In this document: piece after piece, positions 8,716 through 16,121 of the stretch
Numbering within the stretch: position 1 is the first letter of the stretch
Layout: every line of letters starts with the position of its first letter
Assembly (NCBI RefSeq): GCF_022348085.1
Contig: NZ_JAKRFN010000036.1
Location: forward strand, 1-40,446
Direction: 5' to 3'
From: Mycobacterium sp. PSTR-4-N
GTDB taxonomy: Bacteria; Actinomycetota; Actinomycetes; Mycobacteriales; Mycobacteriaceae
DNA: 40,446 nucleotides
Program-made: the position numbers and the translations under genes
Notes under the pieces: generated by a model
Seen by the model: the letters and a program-made list of their open reading frames with translations, nothing else
Databases searched by the model: none
Told to the model about the DNA's origin: nothing

Positions 8716-9413
8716 GCGCACCCGGCGACGAACCGGGCAGCGAGGCCACACCAGCGACCACACCGGCACGCGGCGCTGCCGTGCTGGAACAGATGGGCGG
8801 CATCAGCGGCCTGATCTACTCCTCGCTGCCGGTCCTGGTCTTCGTTCCGGTGTCCACCGCGTTCGGTCTGCTGCCCGCGATCGGGGCGGCGCTCGGCGTC
8901 GCGACACTGATACTCATCTGGCGGTTGCTCCGCCGCGAATCCGTACAGCCCGCGATCTCCGGCTTCTTCGGCGTCGGCATCAGCGCGCTGATCGCCTACA
9001 TCGTCGGCGCCTCCAAAGGCTATTTCCTGCTGGGCATCTGGACATCGCTGCTCTGGGCGGTGGTGTTCGCGGTGTCCGTGCTGATCCGCCGGCCCGTCGT
9101 CGGGTACATCTGGGGCTGGGTGCAGGCCCAGGATCGCGGCTGGCGTGACGTGCGGCGCGCCGTGTACGCCTTCGACATCGCCACGCTCGTCTGGGTCGCG
9201 GTGTTCGCCTCGCGGTTCCTGGTGCAGCAGCACCTCTACGAAGAGGACCAGACCGGATGGCTGGGCGTGGCCCGCATCGCGATGGGCTGGCCGCTGACCG
9301 CGGTGGCCGCGCTGATCACCTACGGCGCCATCCGCGCAGCCCGACGGGAAGTGCGGGCGCAGGCCGGTGCCGACAGCGACGACAGCGACGACACGGTGGC
9401 CGAGCCGCGCTGA
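8712..9413 (+). CDS. DUF3159 family integral membrane protein
   Basis: A 233-residue protein with five to six hydrophobic segments: LIYSSLPVLVFVPVSTAF, AIGAALGVATLILIW, ISGFFGVGISALIAYIVG, GIWTSLLWAVVFAVSVLI, ATLVWVAVFASRFLV and AMGWPLTAVAALITYGA. A short acidic tail follows. The family (Rv2693c type) is restricted to actinobacteria and its function is unknown. GTG 8712 overlaps the OB-fold gene stop. It is convergent with ceoC, with a hairpin over the two stop codons. Confidence 0.88.
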   Translation: MSAPGDEPGSEATPATTPARGAAVLEQMGGISGLIYSSLPVLVFVPVSTAFGLLPAIGAALGVATLILIWRLLRRESVQPAISGFFGVGISALIAYIVGASKGYFLLGIWTSLLWAVVFAVSVLIRRPVVGYIWGWVQAQDRGWRDVRRAVYAFDIATLVWVAVFASRFLVQQHLYEEDQTGWLGVARIAMGWPLTAVAALITYGAIRAARREVRAQAGADSDDSDDTVAEPR

Positions 9414-9426
9414 TCGCGCTCAGCGC
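9407..9426. terminator. Stem-loop over convergent stops (DUF3159 gene / ceoC)
   Basis: GCGCTGA (9407-9413) and TCAGCGC (9420-9426) form a perfect 7-bp stem around a 6-base loop, including both stop codons. There is no U-tract on either side. Mycobacterial terminators often lack one, so a bidirectional terminator is plausible but unproven. Confidence 0.4.
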
Positions 9427-10085
9427 TGCGCAGGGCGCAGCAGCAGCTCGCGCAGTTGGTCCTCGACCTCGGCCACAGCCACGAACAGCAGCTCGTCGCC
9501 GCCTTCGAGGGGCTCGTCGCGTTCGGGCACGATCACCCGCGGCCCGCGCAGGATCGTCACCAGCGTGGCGTCGCGCGGCAACTCGAGGCGCTTGACCGGC
9601 TTGCCGCCCCACGGCGTGTCGTCGGGCAGCGTGATCTCCACCAGATTGGCCTGGCCCTTGCGGAACTCCATCAGCCGCACCAGATCACCGACCGAGACGG
9701 CCTCCTCCACCAGCGAGGCCAGCATGCGCGGCGTCGACACCGCCACGTCGACACCCCAGGACTCGTCGAACAGCCACTCGTTGCGCGGATCGTTGACCCG
9801 GGCGACCACCCGGGGCACCGCGAACTCGGTCTTCGACAACAGGCTCAACACCACGTTGGCCTTGTCGTCGCCCGTCGCCGCGATCACGACGTCGAACTCC
9901 TCGAGCTTCACCGACTCCAGCAGGCTCAGCTCGCACGCGTCGCCGAGGCGCCAGTGCGCCGCCGGAATGGCCTCCACGTCGATGTGGTCGGAATCGCGCT
10001 CGAGCAGCGTGACGTCGTGAGCTTCCACCAACTCCCGGGCGATCGACCGCCCGACCGCACCCGCCCCGGCAATCGCTACTTTCAT
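9420..10085 (-). CDS. ceoC: TrkA-type K+ uptake regulatory protein CeoC
   Basis: A 221-residue RCK/TrkA protein. An N-terminal Rossmann domain (AIAGAGAVGRSIARELV, then LLERDSDHID) binds NAD(H) or a nucleotide, and the C-terminal part (from about 140, LVEITLPDDTPWGGK) is a TrkA_C ligand domain. Such proteins gate K+ transporters. The natural partner here is ceoB, just upstream on the same strand, and probably the KimA-like transporter beyond it. ATG 10085 overlaps the stop of the second 13-codon mini-frame (ATGA), and GAGGAG lies within that frame at 7-12 bases upstream. Translation is therefore likely coupled to it. Confidence 0.93.
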   Translation of the reverse strand: MKVAIAGAGAVGRSIARELVEAHDVTLLERDSDHIDVEAIPAAHWRLGDACELSLLESVKLEEFDVVIAATGDDKANVVLSLLSKTEFAVPRVVARVNDPRNEWLFDESWGVDVAVSTPRMLASLVEEAVSVGDLVRLMEFRKGQANLVEITLPDDTPWGGKPVKRLELPRDATLVTILRGPRVIVPERDEPLEGGDELLFVAVAEVEDQLRELLLRPAQR

Positions 10086-10123
10086 CTGCGCCGCTCCTCA
10101 GAATCGTCGCCGGCGGTCTTCAT
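10082..10123 (-). CDS. 13-codon mini-ORF 2 in the ceoB-ceoC junction
   Basis: The frame encodes M-K-T-A-G-D-D-S-E-E-R-R-R and stop. Its ATG overlaps the stop of mini-ORF 1 and its own TGA overlaps the ceoC ATG. The Glu-Glu codons (GAGGAG) are also the Shine-Dalgarno sequence for ceoC. It is probably a translational coupling device or a by-product of the 38-bp duplication rather than a functional peptide. Confidence 0.4.
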   Translation of the reverse strand: MKTAGDDSEERRR

Positions 10124-10160
10124 CTGCGCCGCTCCTCATGATCGTCGCCGGCGGTCTTCA
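10085..10160 (-). repeat. 38-bp tandem duplication between ceoB and ceoC
   Basis: Two head-to-tail 38-base units (10085-10122 and 10123-10160) differ at two adjacent positions only (CA versus TC on the minus strand). Each unit starts with ATGAAGACC and contains GAGGAG followed by CGGCGCAG. A third partial copy begins as the ceoC start (ATGAA). The duplication creates the two mini-ORFs described separately. Confidence 0.9.
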
Positions 10161-10161
10161 T
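10120..10161 (-). CDS. 13-codon mini-ORF 1 in the ceoB-ceoC junction
   Basis: The frame encodes M-K-T-A-G-D-D-H-E-E-R-R-R and stop. Its ATG overlaps the ceoB TGA (ATGA) and its TGA overlaps the ATG of mini-ORF 2. A ribosome finishing ceoB could restart here and pass along two relays to ceoC. Translation is inferred only from the overlaps and internal GAGGAG. Confidence 0.4.
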   Translation of the reverse strand: MKTAGDDHEERRR

Positions 10162-10829
10162 TGGTCTGCCTCCTCGCTCGGCGGCAGCGCCGCGATCGCC
10201 AACGCTTCGGCGACGTGACCGGAGATCGCGGCGAGGTACACCTGGTCGCCCGCCTGGATCACGGTCTTGGGATCGGGCAGCAGGCCCGCGCCGAAGCGGA
10301 TGATGAACGCGGCTCGGCCCGACGTCGCTGCTTCCAGGTCCGTGAGACGACGCCCCGCCCAGCCCTCGTGCAGCGCCAGTTCGGTGACGCCGACGTTGCC
10401 GCTGGGATCGCGCCATTTCGTGGTCTCGGTCTCGCGGGTCAGCACGTTGAGCAGGCGGTCGGTGGTCCACGGCACCGTCGCGACCGTCGGAATCCCCAGG
10501 CGCTCGTAGACCGCGGCGCGCTTGGCGTCGTAGATGCGCGCCACCACCCGCTGAACGCCGAACGTCTCGCGGGCGACACGCGCGGAGATGATGTTGGAAT
10601 TGTCACCCGAGGACACCGCCGCGAACGCCGCCGCGTTCTCGATGCCCGCCCGGATCAGCACGTCGCGGTCGAAACCCATGCCGAGCACGCGTTGGCCCGG
10701 GAACGAGGGGGACAGGCGGTGAAAGGCCGTGCCATCACGGTCGATGACGGAGACGTCGTGACCGATCCTGGCCAGACTGTCGGCCAGCGACGCGCCGACG
10801 CGGCCGCATCCCATCACCACTACACGCAC
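10158..10829 (-). CDS. ceoB: TrkA-type K+ uptake regulatory protein CeoB
   Basis: A 223-residue TrkA/RCK protein, paralogue of CeoC. The N-terminal dinucleotide-binding motif is VVVMGCGRVGASLADSL, followed by SVIDRDGTAF; a TrkA_C domain begins near residue 145 (VTELALHEGWAGRRL). I chose GTG 10829, with GGAAAGGA upstream, giving the family's usual N-terminus; the frame runs on upstream into the divergent transporter's region. It is head-to-head with the KimA-like gene, 119 bp apart. This suggests the two TrkA proteins and that transporter form one potassium-control module. Confidence 0.92.
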   Translation of the reverse strand: MRVVVMGCGRVGASLADSLARIGHDVSVIDRDGTAFHRLSPSFPGQRVLGMGFDRDVLIRAGIENAAAFAAVSSGDNSNIISARVARETFGVQRVVARIYDAKRAAVYERLGIPTVATVPWTTDRLLNVLTRETETTKWRDPSGNVGVTELALHEGWAGRRLTDLEAATSGRAAFIIRFGAGLLPDPKTVIQAGDQVYLAAISGHVAEALAIAALPPSEEADQ

Positions 10830-10934
10830 TGCGAGTCCTTTCCGGCGGGGCCGAACGTGGCGTCTGGCAGAGCTGTCACCACCCGGGCACTGAGGAACGC
10901 TACCGCTTTGGGACGCCCCACGACCGACGGGCTT

Positions 10935-10940
10935 TAGTCT
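10935..10940 (+). promoter_or_regulatory. Candidate -10 box for the KimA-like gene
   Basis: TAGTCT (TANNNT) ends 8 bases before the GTG at 10949. With no good Shine-Dalgarno sequence before that GTG, a leaderless transcript is possible. Low certainty. Confidence 0.3.
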
Positions 10941-10948
10941 TGGGACTC

Positions 10949-12943
10949 GTGTCCAAGCTTTCGACGGCCGCCCGACGGCTGGTACTGGGCCGGCCGTTCC
11001 GCAGCGACAAGCTCGCGCATACCTTGCTGCCGAAACGGATCGCGCTCCCGGTCTTCGCCTCTGACGCGCTGTCCTCGGTGGCCTACGCCCCGGAAGAGAT
11101 CTTCCTCGTGCTGTCGGTCGCCGGGCTGTCGGCGTATTCGATGGCACCCTGGATCGGGCTGGTGGTCGCCGCGGTCATGCTGATCGTGATCGCGAGTTAT
11201 CGCCAGAACGTGCACGCCTACCCGTCCGGCGGCGGCGACTACGAGGTGGTGACCACCAACCTCGGCCCGACGGCGGGGCTGACCGTCGCCAGTGCGCTGC
11301 TGGTCGACTACGTGCTGACCGTGGCCGTGTCGATGTCGTCGGCGATGTCGAACATCGGGTCGGCGATACCGTTCGTCGATCACCACAAGGTGTGGTTCGC
11401 GGTCGCCGCGATCCTGGTGCTGGCGTCTCTGAACCTGCGCGGCATCCGCGAGTCGGGCACCGCGTTCGCGATACCCACCTACGCGTTCATGGTCGGCATG
11501 TTCGTGATGCTGGGCTGGGGCTTCTTCCAGATCTACGTGCTGGGTCACGAGTTGCGCGCCGAGTCGGCGGGTTTCGAGATGCATTCCGAGCACGGCGACG
11601 TCCTGGGCTTCGCGCTGGTGTTCCTGATCGCCCGTGCGTTCTCGTCCGGCAGCGCGGCGCTGACCGGTGTCGAGGCGATCAGCAACGGCGTGCCGGCCTT
11701 CCGGAAACCGAAGTCCCGCAATGCGGCGACGACGCTTCTGCTGCTCGGCGGCATCGCCATCACGCTGTTCATGGGCATGATCATGCTGGCGCGCGCCACG
11801 GGCGCGCAGATCGCCGAGAGACCGCTGGAGCAACTGGGCGGAGCTCCGCCGGACTACCAGCAGAAGACGCTGATCGCCCAACTGGCCGCGGCGGTGTTCC
11901 ACGATTTCCCGGTCGGGCTCTACCTCATCGCGGGGGTGACCGCGCTCATCCTGGTGCTCGCCGCGAACACCGCGTTCAACGGCTTCCCGGTGCTGGGCTC
12001 CATCTTGGCGCAGGACCGCTTCCTGCCCCGGCAGCTGCACACCCGCGGTGACCGGCTGGCGTTCTCCAACGGCATCCTGTTCCTGGCCTTCGGCGCCATC
12101 GCGTTCATCGTCGCGTTCCAGGCACAGGTGACCGCGCTGATCCAGCTCTACATCGTCGGGGTGTTCGTGTCGTTCACCCTGAGCCAGATCGGCATGGTGC
12201 GGCACTGGACCCGGCTGCTGCGTACCGAGACCGACAATGCGGCGCGGGCGCGGATGATGCGGTCGCGGGTCATCAACACCATCGGTTTCCTGTGCACCGG
12301 AACGGTGCTGATCATCGTCGTGCTCACCAAGTTCCTGGTGGGTGCGTGGATCGCGATCCTCGCGATGGGTGCGCTGTTCTTCATCATGAAGCTCATCCAC
12401 CGCCACTACGCGTCGGTGAGCCGCGAACTCGAGGCTCGCGCGGCCGAGATGGAAGACATCGTGTTGCCCAGCCGCAACCACGCCGTCGTGCTGGTGTCCA
12501 ACGTGCATCTGCCCACCCTGCGCGCGCTGGCCTATGCCCGCGCCACCCGCCCCGACGTTCTGGAGGCGATCACGGTCAGCGTCGACGACGCGGAGACCCG
12601 CGAGCTGGTGCACAAGTGGGAGTCCAGCGACATCAGCGTGCCGCTCAAGGTCATCGCCTCGCCGTATCGCGAGATCACCCGCCCCGTGCTCGAGTACGTC
12701 AAGCGGGTCAGCCGCGAATCGCCCCGCACGGTGGTGACGGTGTTCATCCCCGAGTACGTGGTCGGGCACTGGTGGGAGCAGGTGCTGCACAACCAGAGTG
12801 CTTTGCGGCTCAAGGGCAGACTGCTGTTCGAGCCCAATGTCATGGTGACGTCGGTGCCGTGGCAGCTGTCGTCCTCGGAGCGGCTGAAGAAATTGGCGCC
12901 GCAGTCGGCGCCGGGCGACGCGCGCAAGGGGTTCCTCGATTGA
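10949..12943 (+). CDS. KimA-like potassium transporter (APC/KUP superfamily)
   Basis: A 664-residue protein usually labelled amino-acid permease. From memory its sequence resembles B. subtilis KimA (YdaO), a c-di-AMP-controlled K+/H+ symporter. Shared landmarks are SDALSSVAY near residue 40 and LLVDYVLTVAVS near 115 (segments holding K+-site Asp and Tyr in KimA), YRQNVHAYPSGGGDYEV, FSSGSAALTGVEAISNGVPAF, ILVLAANTAFNGFPVLGSI, and a soluble C-terminal domain with HNQSALRLKGRLLF. About 12 membrane helices occupy residues 30-480. Divergent TrkA-type ceoB/ceoC support a K+ role. GTG 10949 is preferred over TTG 10940. The stop overlaps the next gene (TTGA). Confidence 0.85.
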   Translation: MSKLSTAARRLVLGRPFRSDKLAHTLLPKRIALPVFASDALSSVAYAPEEIFLVLSVAGLSAYSMAPWIGLVVAAVMLIVIASYRQNVHAYPSGGGDYEVVTTNLGPTAGLTVASALLVDYVLTVAVSMSSAMSNIGSAIPFVDHHKVWFAVAAILVLASLNLRGIRESGTAFAIPTYAFMVGMFVMLGWGFFQIYVLGHELRAESAGFEMHSEHGDVLGFALVFLIARAFSSGSAALTGVEAISNGVPAFRKPKSRNAATTLLLLGGIAITLFMGMIMLARATGAQIAERPLEQLGGAPPDYQQKTLIAQLAAAVFHDFPVGLYLIAGVTALILVLAANTAFNGFPVLGSILAQDRFLPRQLHTRGDRLAFSNGILFLAFGAIAFIVAFQAQVTALIQLYIVGVFVSFTLSQIGMVRHWTRLLRTETDNAARARMMRSRVINTIGFLCTGTVLIIVVLTKFLVGAWIAILAMGALFFIMKLIHRHYASVSRELEARAAEMEDIVLPSRNHAVVLVSNVHLPTLRALAYARATRPDVLEAITVSVDDAETRELVHKWESSDISVPLKVIASPYREITRPVLEYVKRVSRESPRTVVTVFIPEYVVGHWWEQVLHNQSALRLKGRLLFEPNVMVTSVPWQLSSSERLKKLAPQSAPGDARKGFLD

Positions 12944-14145
12944 CCGGTGCGGTGCCGGAGGAACTGGTCCTGACCACGGGCCGCCCGGCCAACGGCGGCA
13001 GCGTCGTCGCCCGGCACGACGGCCGCGTGGTGTTCGTGCGCTACGCCCTGCCCGGGGAGACCGTACGGGCCCGCGTCGTCGGTGCCGGTTCGACGCGGGA
13101 GAAGTACTGGAACGCCGAAGCGGTCGAAGTGATCGAGCCGTCGCCGGATCGCGTGGAGTCCTGGTGCCCGATCGCCGGTGTGGGCGGATCGGGATGCTGT
13201 GATCTGGCGTTCGCCGAGCCCGCGGCGGCGCGTCGGCTCAAGGGTGCCGTGGTCGCCAATCAGCTTGCGCGGCTGGGCAATCACCATTGGCGGGCCGAGG
13301 ACGAGGCAACGGCGGAAGCGGTCGGTGAGGCCGGCCACACCGGTTGGCGCACGCGGGTGCGTCTCGACGTGTCGACCGACGGACGCGCCGGCTTCCACCG
13401 CTACCACAGCGCCGATCTGGTGCACCGACTCGACTGTGCCCAGGTGCCCGAGGGTCTGCTGTCCGGCGTGGCGGAGCAGCGGTGGCCGCCGGACGCCGCG
13501 GTTCACGTGGCCGTCGACGACGACGGGCGCCGCCACGTCGTGGTGTCGGCCAGGGGCCGGAAGACCGAGGTGCGTGAAGGTGACTACGAGGGCGTGCAGC
13601 GGGTCTCCGGGCGCACGTGGCGGGTGCCGGTGACGGCGTTCTGGCAGGCGCATCGGGACGCCCCCGCGCTCTACAGCTCCCTGGTGTCGCAGTGGGCGCA
13701 GCTCTCGCCGGGTATGACCGCGTGGGATCTCTACGGGGGAGCGGGTGTGTTCGCCGCGGCGTTGGCGGCCGCCATGGGAGACACCGGACGGGTGCTCACC
13801 GTCGACACCTCGCGCGGGGCCGCCCGCGCTGCCCGGGCTGCTCTGAAAGACCTCAGCTCAGTCGACGTCGTCACCGATTCGGTGCGCCGCGCGCTGGCCG
13901 CGCAGACGACCCGCGCCGACGTCGCTGTGCTCGACCCGCCGCGCACCGGGGCGGGCCGCGACGTGATCGCCGCCCTGTCGGCCGCCGAGGTGCCACGGGT
14001 CGTGCACATCGGTTGCGAGGCAGCGTCTTTCGCGCGCGACATCGGCTTGTACCGCGAGAACGGGTATCAAGTCGAGGATCTTCGGGTGTTCGACTCGTTC
14101 CCGTTGACCCACCACGTGGAATGCGTGGCGGTGCTCACCCGATGA
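12940..14145 (+). CDS. Class I RNA m5U-type methyltransferase (TrmA/RlmD family)
   Basis: A 401-residue protein. An N-terminal TRAM domain (LTTGRPANGGSVVARHDGRVVFVRYALPGE) is followed by a Cys-containing segment (SWCPIAGVGGSGCCDLAF). The SAM fold has motif WDLYGGAGVFAAALA, and DPPRTGAG is the motif IV loop. The catalytic pair is the Cys of HIGCEAASFARD and the Glu of THHVECVA. It should methylate C5 of a uridine in tRNA or rRNA; which one cannot be told. Start TTG 12940 overlaps the transporter stop and has AAGGGG upstream; GTG 12952 is an alternative. It is convergent with the ArsB-like gene, with an 11-bp overlap. Confidence 0.88.
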   Translation: MTGAVPEELVLTTGRPANGGSVVARHDGRVVFVRYALPGETVRARVVGAGSTREKYWNAEAVEVIEPSPDRVESWCPIAGVGGSGCCDLAFAEPAAARRLKGAVVANQLARLGNHHWRAEDEATAEAVGEAGHTGWRTRVRLDVSTDGRAGFHRYHSADLVHRLDCAQVPEGLLSGVAEQRWPPDAAVHVAVDDDGRRHVVVSARGRKTEVREGDYEGVQRVSGRTWRVPVTAFWQAHRDAPALYSSLVSQWAQLSPGMTAWDLYGGAGVFAAALAAAMGDTGRVLTVDTSRGAARAARAALKDLSSVDVVTDSVRRALAAQTTRADVAVLDPPRTGAGRDVIAALSAAEVPRVVHIGCEAASFARDIGLYRENGYQVEDLRVFDSFPLTHHVECVAVLTR

Positions 14146-15424
14146 CGAAGTAGCGCACCCAGAGGTAGACGGCGGACACGGCGACCGACATCACCGTCAC
14201 CGCGATGCCTTTGCGGGTGAACTCCCAGAACGAGATCGGGCGGTCGGCGCGCCGCGCGATGCCCAGCATCACCACGTTGGCGCTCGCTCCGACCGCCGTC
14301 ATGTTGCCGCCGAGGTCGGCGCCGAGTGCCAGCGCCCACCACAGCGCCTCGGAGTGGGTGGGGTCGGACAGTTCGGCGGCCAGCTCGCTGACGATCGGCG
14401 TCATGGTCGCCACGTACGGAATGTTGTCGATGATGCCCGACACCGGTGCTGACACCCCGAGCACAAGCATGACCGCTGTCAGCGGGTCACCGCCTGTCGC
14501 CTCGACGGCAGACTCGGCGAGCTCGGCGACGACACCGGTCTTGACCAGCGCCCCCACCATCACGAAGAGGCCCGCGAAGAACAGCAGGGTCTCCCACTCC
14601 ACGCTGTGCAGATAGTCGGACCTGTCCAACCGCGAGATGACGATCAGAATGCCGGCACCCAACAGCGCGACGATCGACGGCTCGATGTGCAACACGGGGT
14701 GCGCGATGAACGCCGTGAAGACGAGGACGAGCACCACCCCGGCCTTGACCAGCAGCCGCGGATCCTGGATCGCCTCGCGTTCCTGAAGCGACATCACATC
14801 GGCGACCCGCTCGGATCGCACCTCGAAGGAGCCGCGGAACAACCAGGGGAGCATGGCGATGAACAGCCCGAGGATCACCACGACGATGGGCAGCATGCCC
14901 ACGAGGAAGTCGTTGAACGTGAGCCCCGAGCGGCTCGCGATGATGATGTTGGGCGGATCGCCGACCAGCGTGGCGGCGCCGCCGATGTTGGAGGCGAAGA
15001 CCTCGGCCATCAGGAAAGGCACCGGGTTGATGGCGAGCCGGTCACACACCAGCAGCGTCACCGGGGCGATCAGGAGAACGGTGGTGACGTTGTCGAGCAG
15101 CGCCGACGCCGCGGCGGTGACCAGGACGAGCAGGATCATGATGCGCAGGGGAGACCCGCCTGCGCGTTTGACGGCCCAGATCGCGACATACTCGAAGACG
15201 CCGGTCTGCCGCAGCACGCTGACGATGATCATCATCCCGAACAGCAGGAAGATGACATCCCAGTCGATCCCGGTCTCCCGCGAGAAGAACGCGTCCTCGG
15301 AGCCGAGCAGGCCGACGGCGAGGACGATCGCCGCGCCCCCGAGTGCGGCCAGCGTCTTGTTGATGCGGTCGCTGGCGATCAGTGCGTAGGCGACGACGAA
15401 GACCGCGATCGCCACGACGGTCAT
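14135..15424 (-). CDS. ArsB/NhaD-type ion transporter (SLC13-like)
   Basis: A 429-residue membrane protein with about 11-12 helices and the two-fold repeat of the IT superfamily. Hallmarks are ALLDNVTTVLLIAPVT and SGIIDNIPYVATMTPIV (repeated hairpin-helix motifs), and the paired SNIGGAATLVGDPPNIII and ADLGGNMTAVGASANVVML segments. It corresponds to the mycobacterial genes named arsA/arsB1 beside dxs1 (Rv2684/Rv2685 type). No arsR or arsC is nearby, so arsenite export is not supported; Na+/H+ or anion transport is equally possible. It is the second gene after the CBS-domain gene (22-bp gap), probably one operon. Confidence 0.85.
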   Translation of the reverse strand: MTVVAIAVFVVAYALIASDRINKTLAALGGAAIVLAVGLLGSEDAFFSRETGIDWDVIFLLFGMMIIVSVLRQTGVFEYVAIWAVKRAGGSPLRIMILLVLVTAAASALLDNVTTVLLIAPVTLLVCDRLAINPVPFLMAEVFASNIGGAATLVGDPPNIIIASRSGLTFNDFLVGMLPIVVVILGLFIAMLPWLFRGSFEVRSERVADVMSLQEREAIQDPRLLVKAGVVLVLVFTAFIAHPVLHIEPSIVALLGAGILIVISRLDRSDYLHSVEWETLLFFAGLFVMVGALVKTGVVAELAESAVEATGGDPLTAVMLVLGVSAPVSGIIDNIPYVATMTPIVSELAAELSDPTHSEALWWALALGADLGGNMTAVGASANVVMLGIARRADRPISFWEFTRKGIAVTVMSVAVSAVYLWVRYFVIG

Positions 15425-15446
15425 CGTGACGCCTTGTGTCGGGAGG

Positions 15447-15890
15447 TCAATGTTTCAGGGCCGCTTCCAACAGGCGTGACGCGGTGATGACACCGGTGAG
15501 CTCGCCGTCCTTCATCACCGCCACCAGCGGGCTCCTGCACCGCGCCATCTTGGCGGCCACCTCGATGATGGTGTCATCGGCGCGTGCCGCCGGGACGTCG
15601 AGCAGGTGGTCCGGCAGCACCTCCCGCACCGTCTTGCTGGCGAGCTTGTCGGCGGCGCTGTCGGCCATCGTCTCGTCCAGTACCCCGGCCAGCGACGGAT
15701 CGTCCTGCACGTACCGCGGGATGATGAACCGCACCACCTGGGAGGCGGGCAGCACGGCGAAGCGCTTCCCCGGACGATCGGTGACGACGATGCCGGGCAA
15801 TCGGTGCTCGGCGAGCATGCGGGCCGCGTCGAGGGCATTGGAGTCCATGCTCACGACCGGGAATTCCTCGGCGATGTCCTCGGCGTGCAT
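15447..15890 (-). CDS. CBS-domain pair protein
   Basis: A 147-residue protein made of two CBS domains (about 1-65 and 85-147), with typical ends PGIVVTDRPGKRFAVLPAS and SPLVAVMKDGELTGVITASRLLEAAL. CBS pairs bind adenine nucleotides and regulate a partner. The partner is probably the ArsB/NhaD-type transporter encoded next, or the divergent NhaA. ATG 15890 (M-H-A-E-D-I) is chosen because it fits the family length and has a TATCGT -10 seven bases upstream; the frame stays open to 16085. It is similar to the Rv2683-type gene near dxs1. Confidence 0.85.
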   Translation of the reverse strand: MHAEDIAEEFPVVSMDSNALDAARMLAEHRLPGIVVTDRPGKRFAVLPASQVVRFIIPRYVQDDPSLAGVLDETMADSAADKLASKTVREVLPDHLLDVPAARADDTIIEVAAKMARCRSPLVAVMKDGELTGVITASRLLEAALKH

Positions 15891-15897
15891 GTCGGAA

Positions 15898-15903
15898 ACG
15901 ATA
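15898..15903 (-). promoter_or_regulatory. Candidate -10 box for the CBS gene
   Basis: On the minus strand TATCGT precedes the ATG at 15890 by exactly 7 bases, the geometry of a leaderless mycobacterial transcript. No Shine-Dalgarno sequence is present. It decides the chosen start. Confidence 0.4.
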
Positions 15904-16070
15904 CGACGAGGGGGCAGTCCCGTCTCGGCTGGTGTGCCGGTGCGGTCCGGTATAGATTGGGCGCAGGTGCGCCGGGAAGACGGGTCGGCAGGTGTGTTCG
16001 ACGACCCGTGAAAGGTTTTCCCCTTGTCTGCCATCGCATTTCTGCCGATTCTGTTTATTCCTCTGTCGAA

Positions 16071-16089
16071 ACCGTTGTCGCGCAACGGT
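16071..16089. other. Inverted repeat upstream of nhaA
   Basis: ACCGTTG (16071-16077) and CAACGGT (16083-16089) are perfect 7-bp arms with a 5-base spacer, 32 bases upstream of the nhaA GTG. The surrounding stretch (16035-16070) is unusually AT-rich for this window, as expected of a promoter region. It could be an operator or an RNA hairpin in the nhaA leader. No regulator is known to me. Confidence 0.4.
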
Positions 16090-16121
16090 GTTGCGCGCCG
16101 TTTCGGGCCGGGGGCCGCGTC

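Noticed and set aside
10934..12790. 618-codon open frame on the minus strand opposite the KimA-like gene
   Set aside because: Its composition is Arg/His/Asp/Gln-rich without any domain, as expected of the antisense frame of a high-GC gene. The plus-strand protein is a clear family member.
14135..15424. Arsenite efflux pump as a firm call
   Set aside because: The fold is ArsB/NhaD-like but no arsR, arsC or arsenic-type operator is nearby, so the ion is left open.
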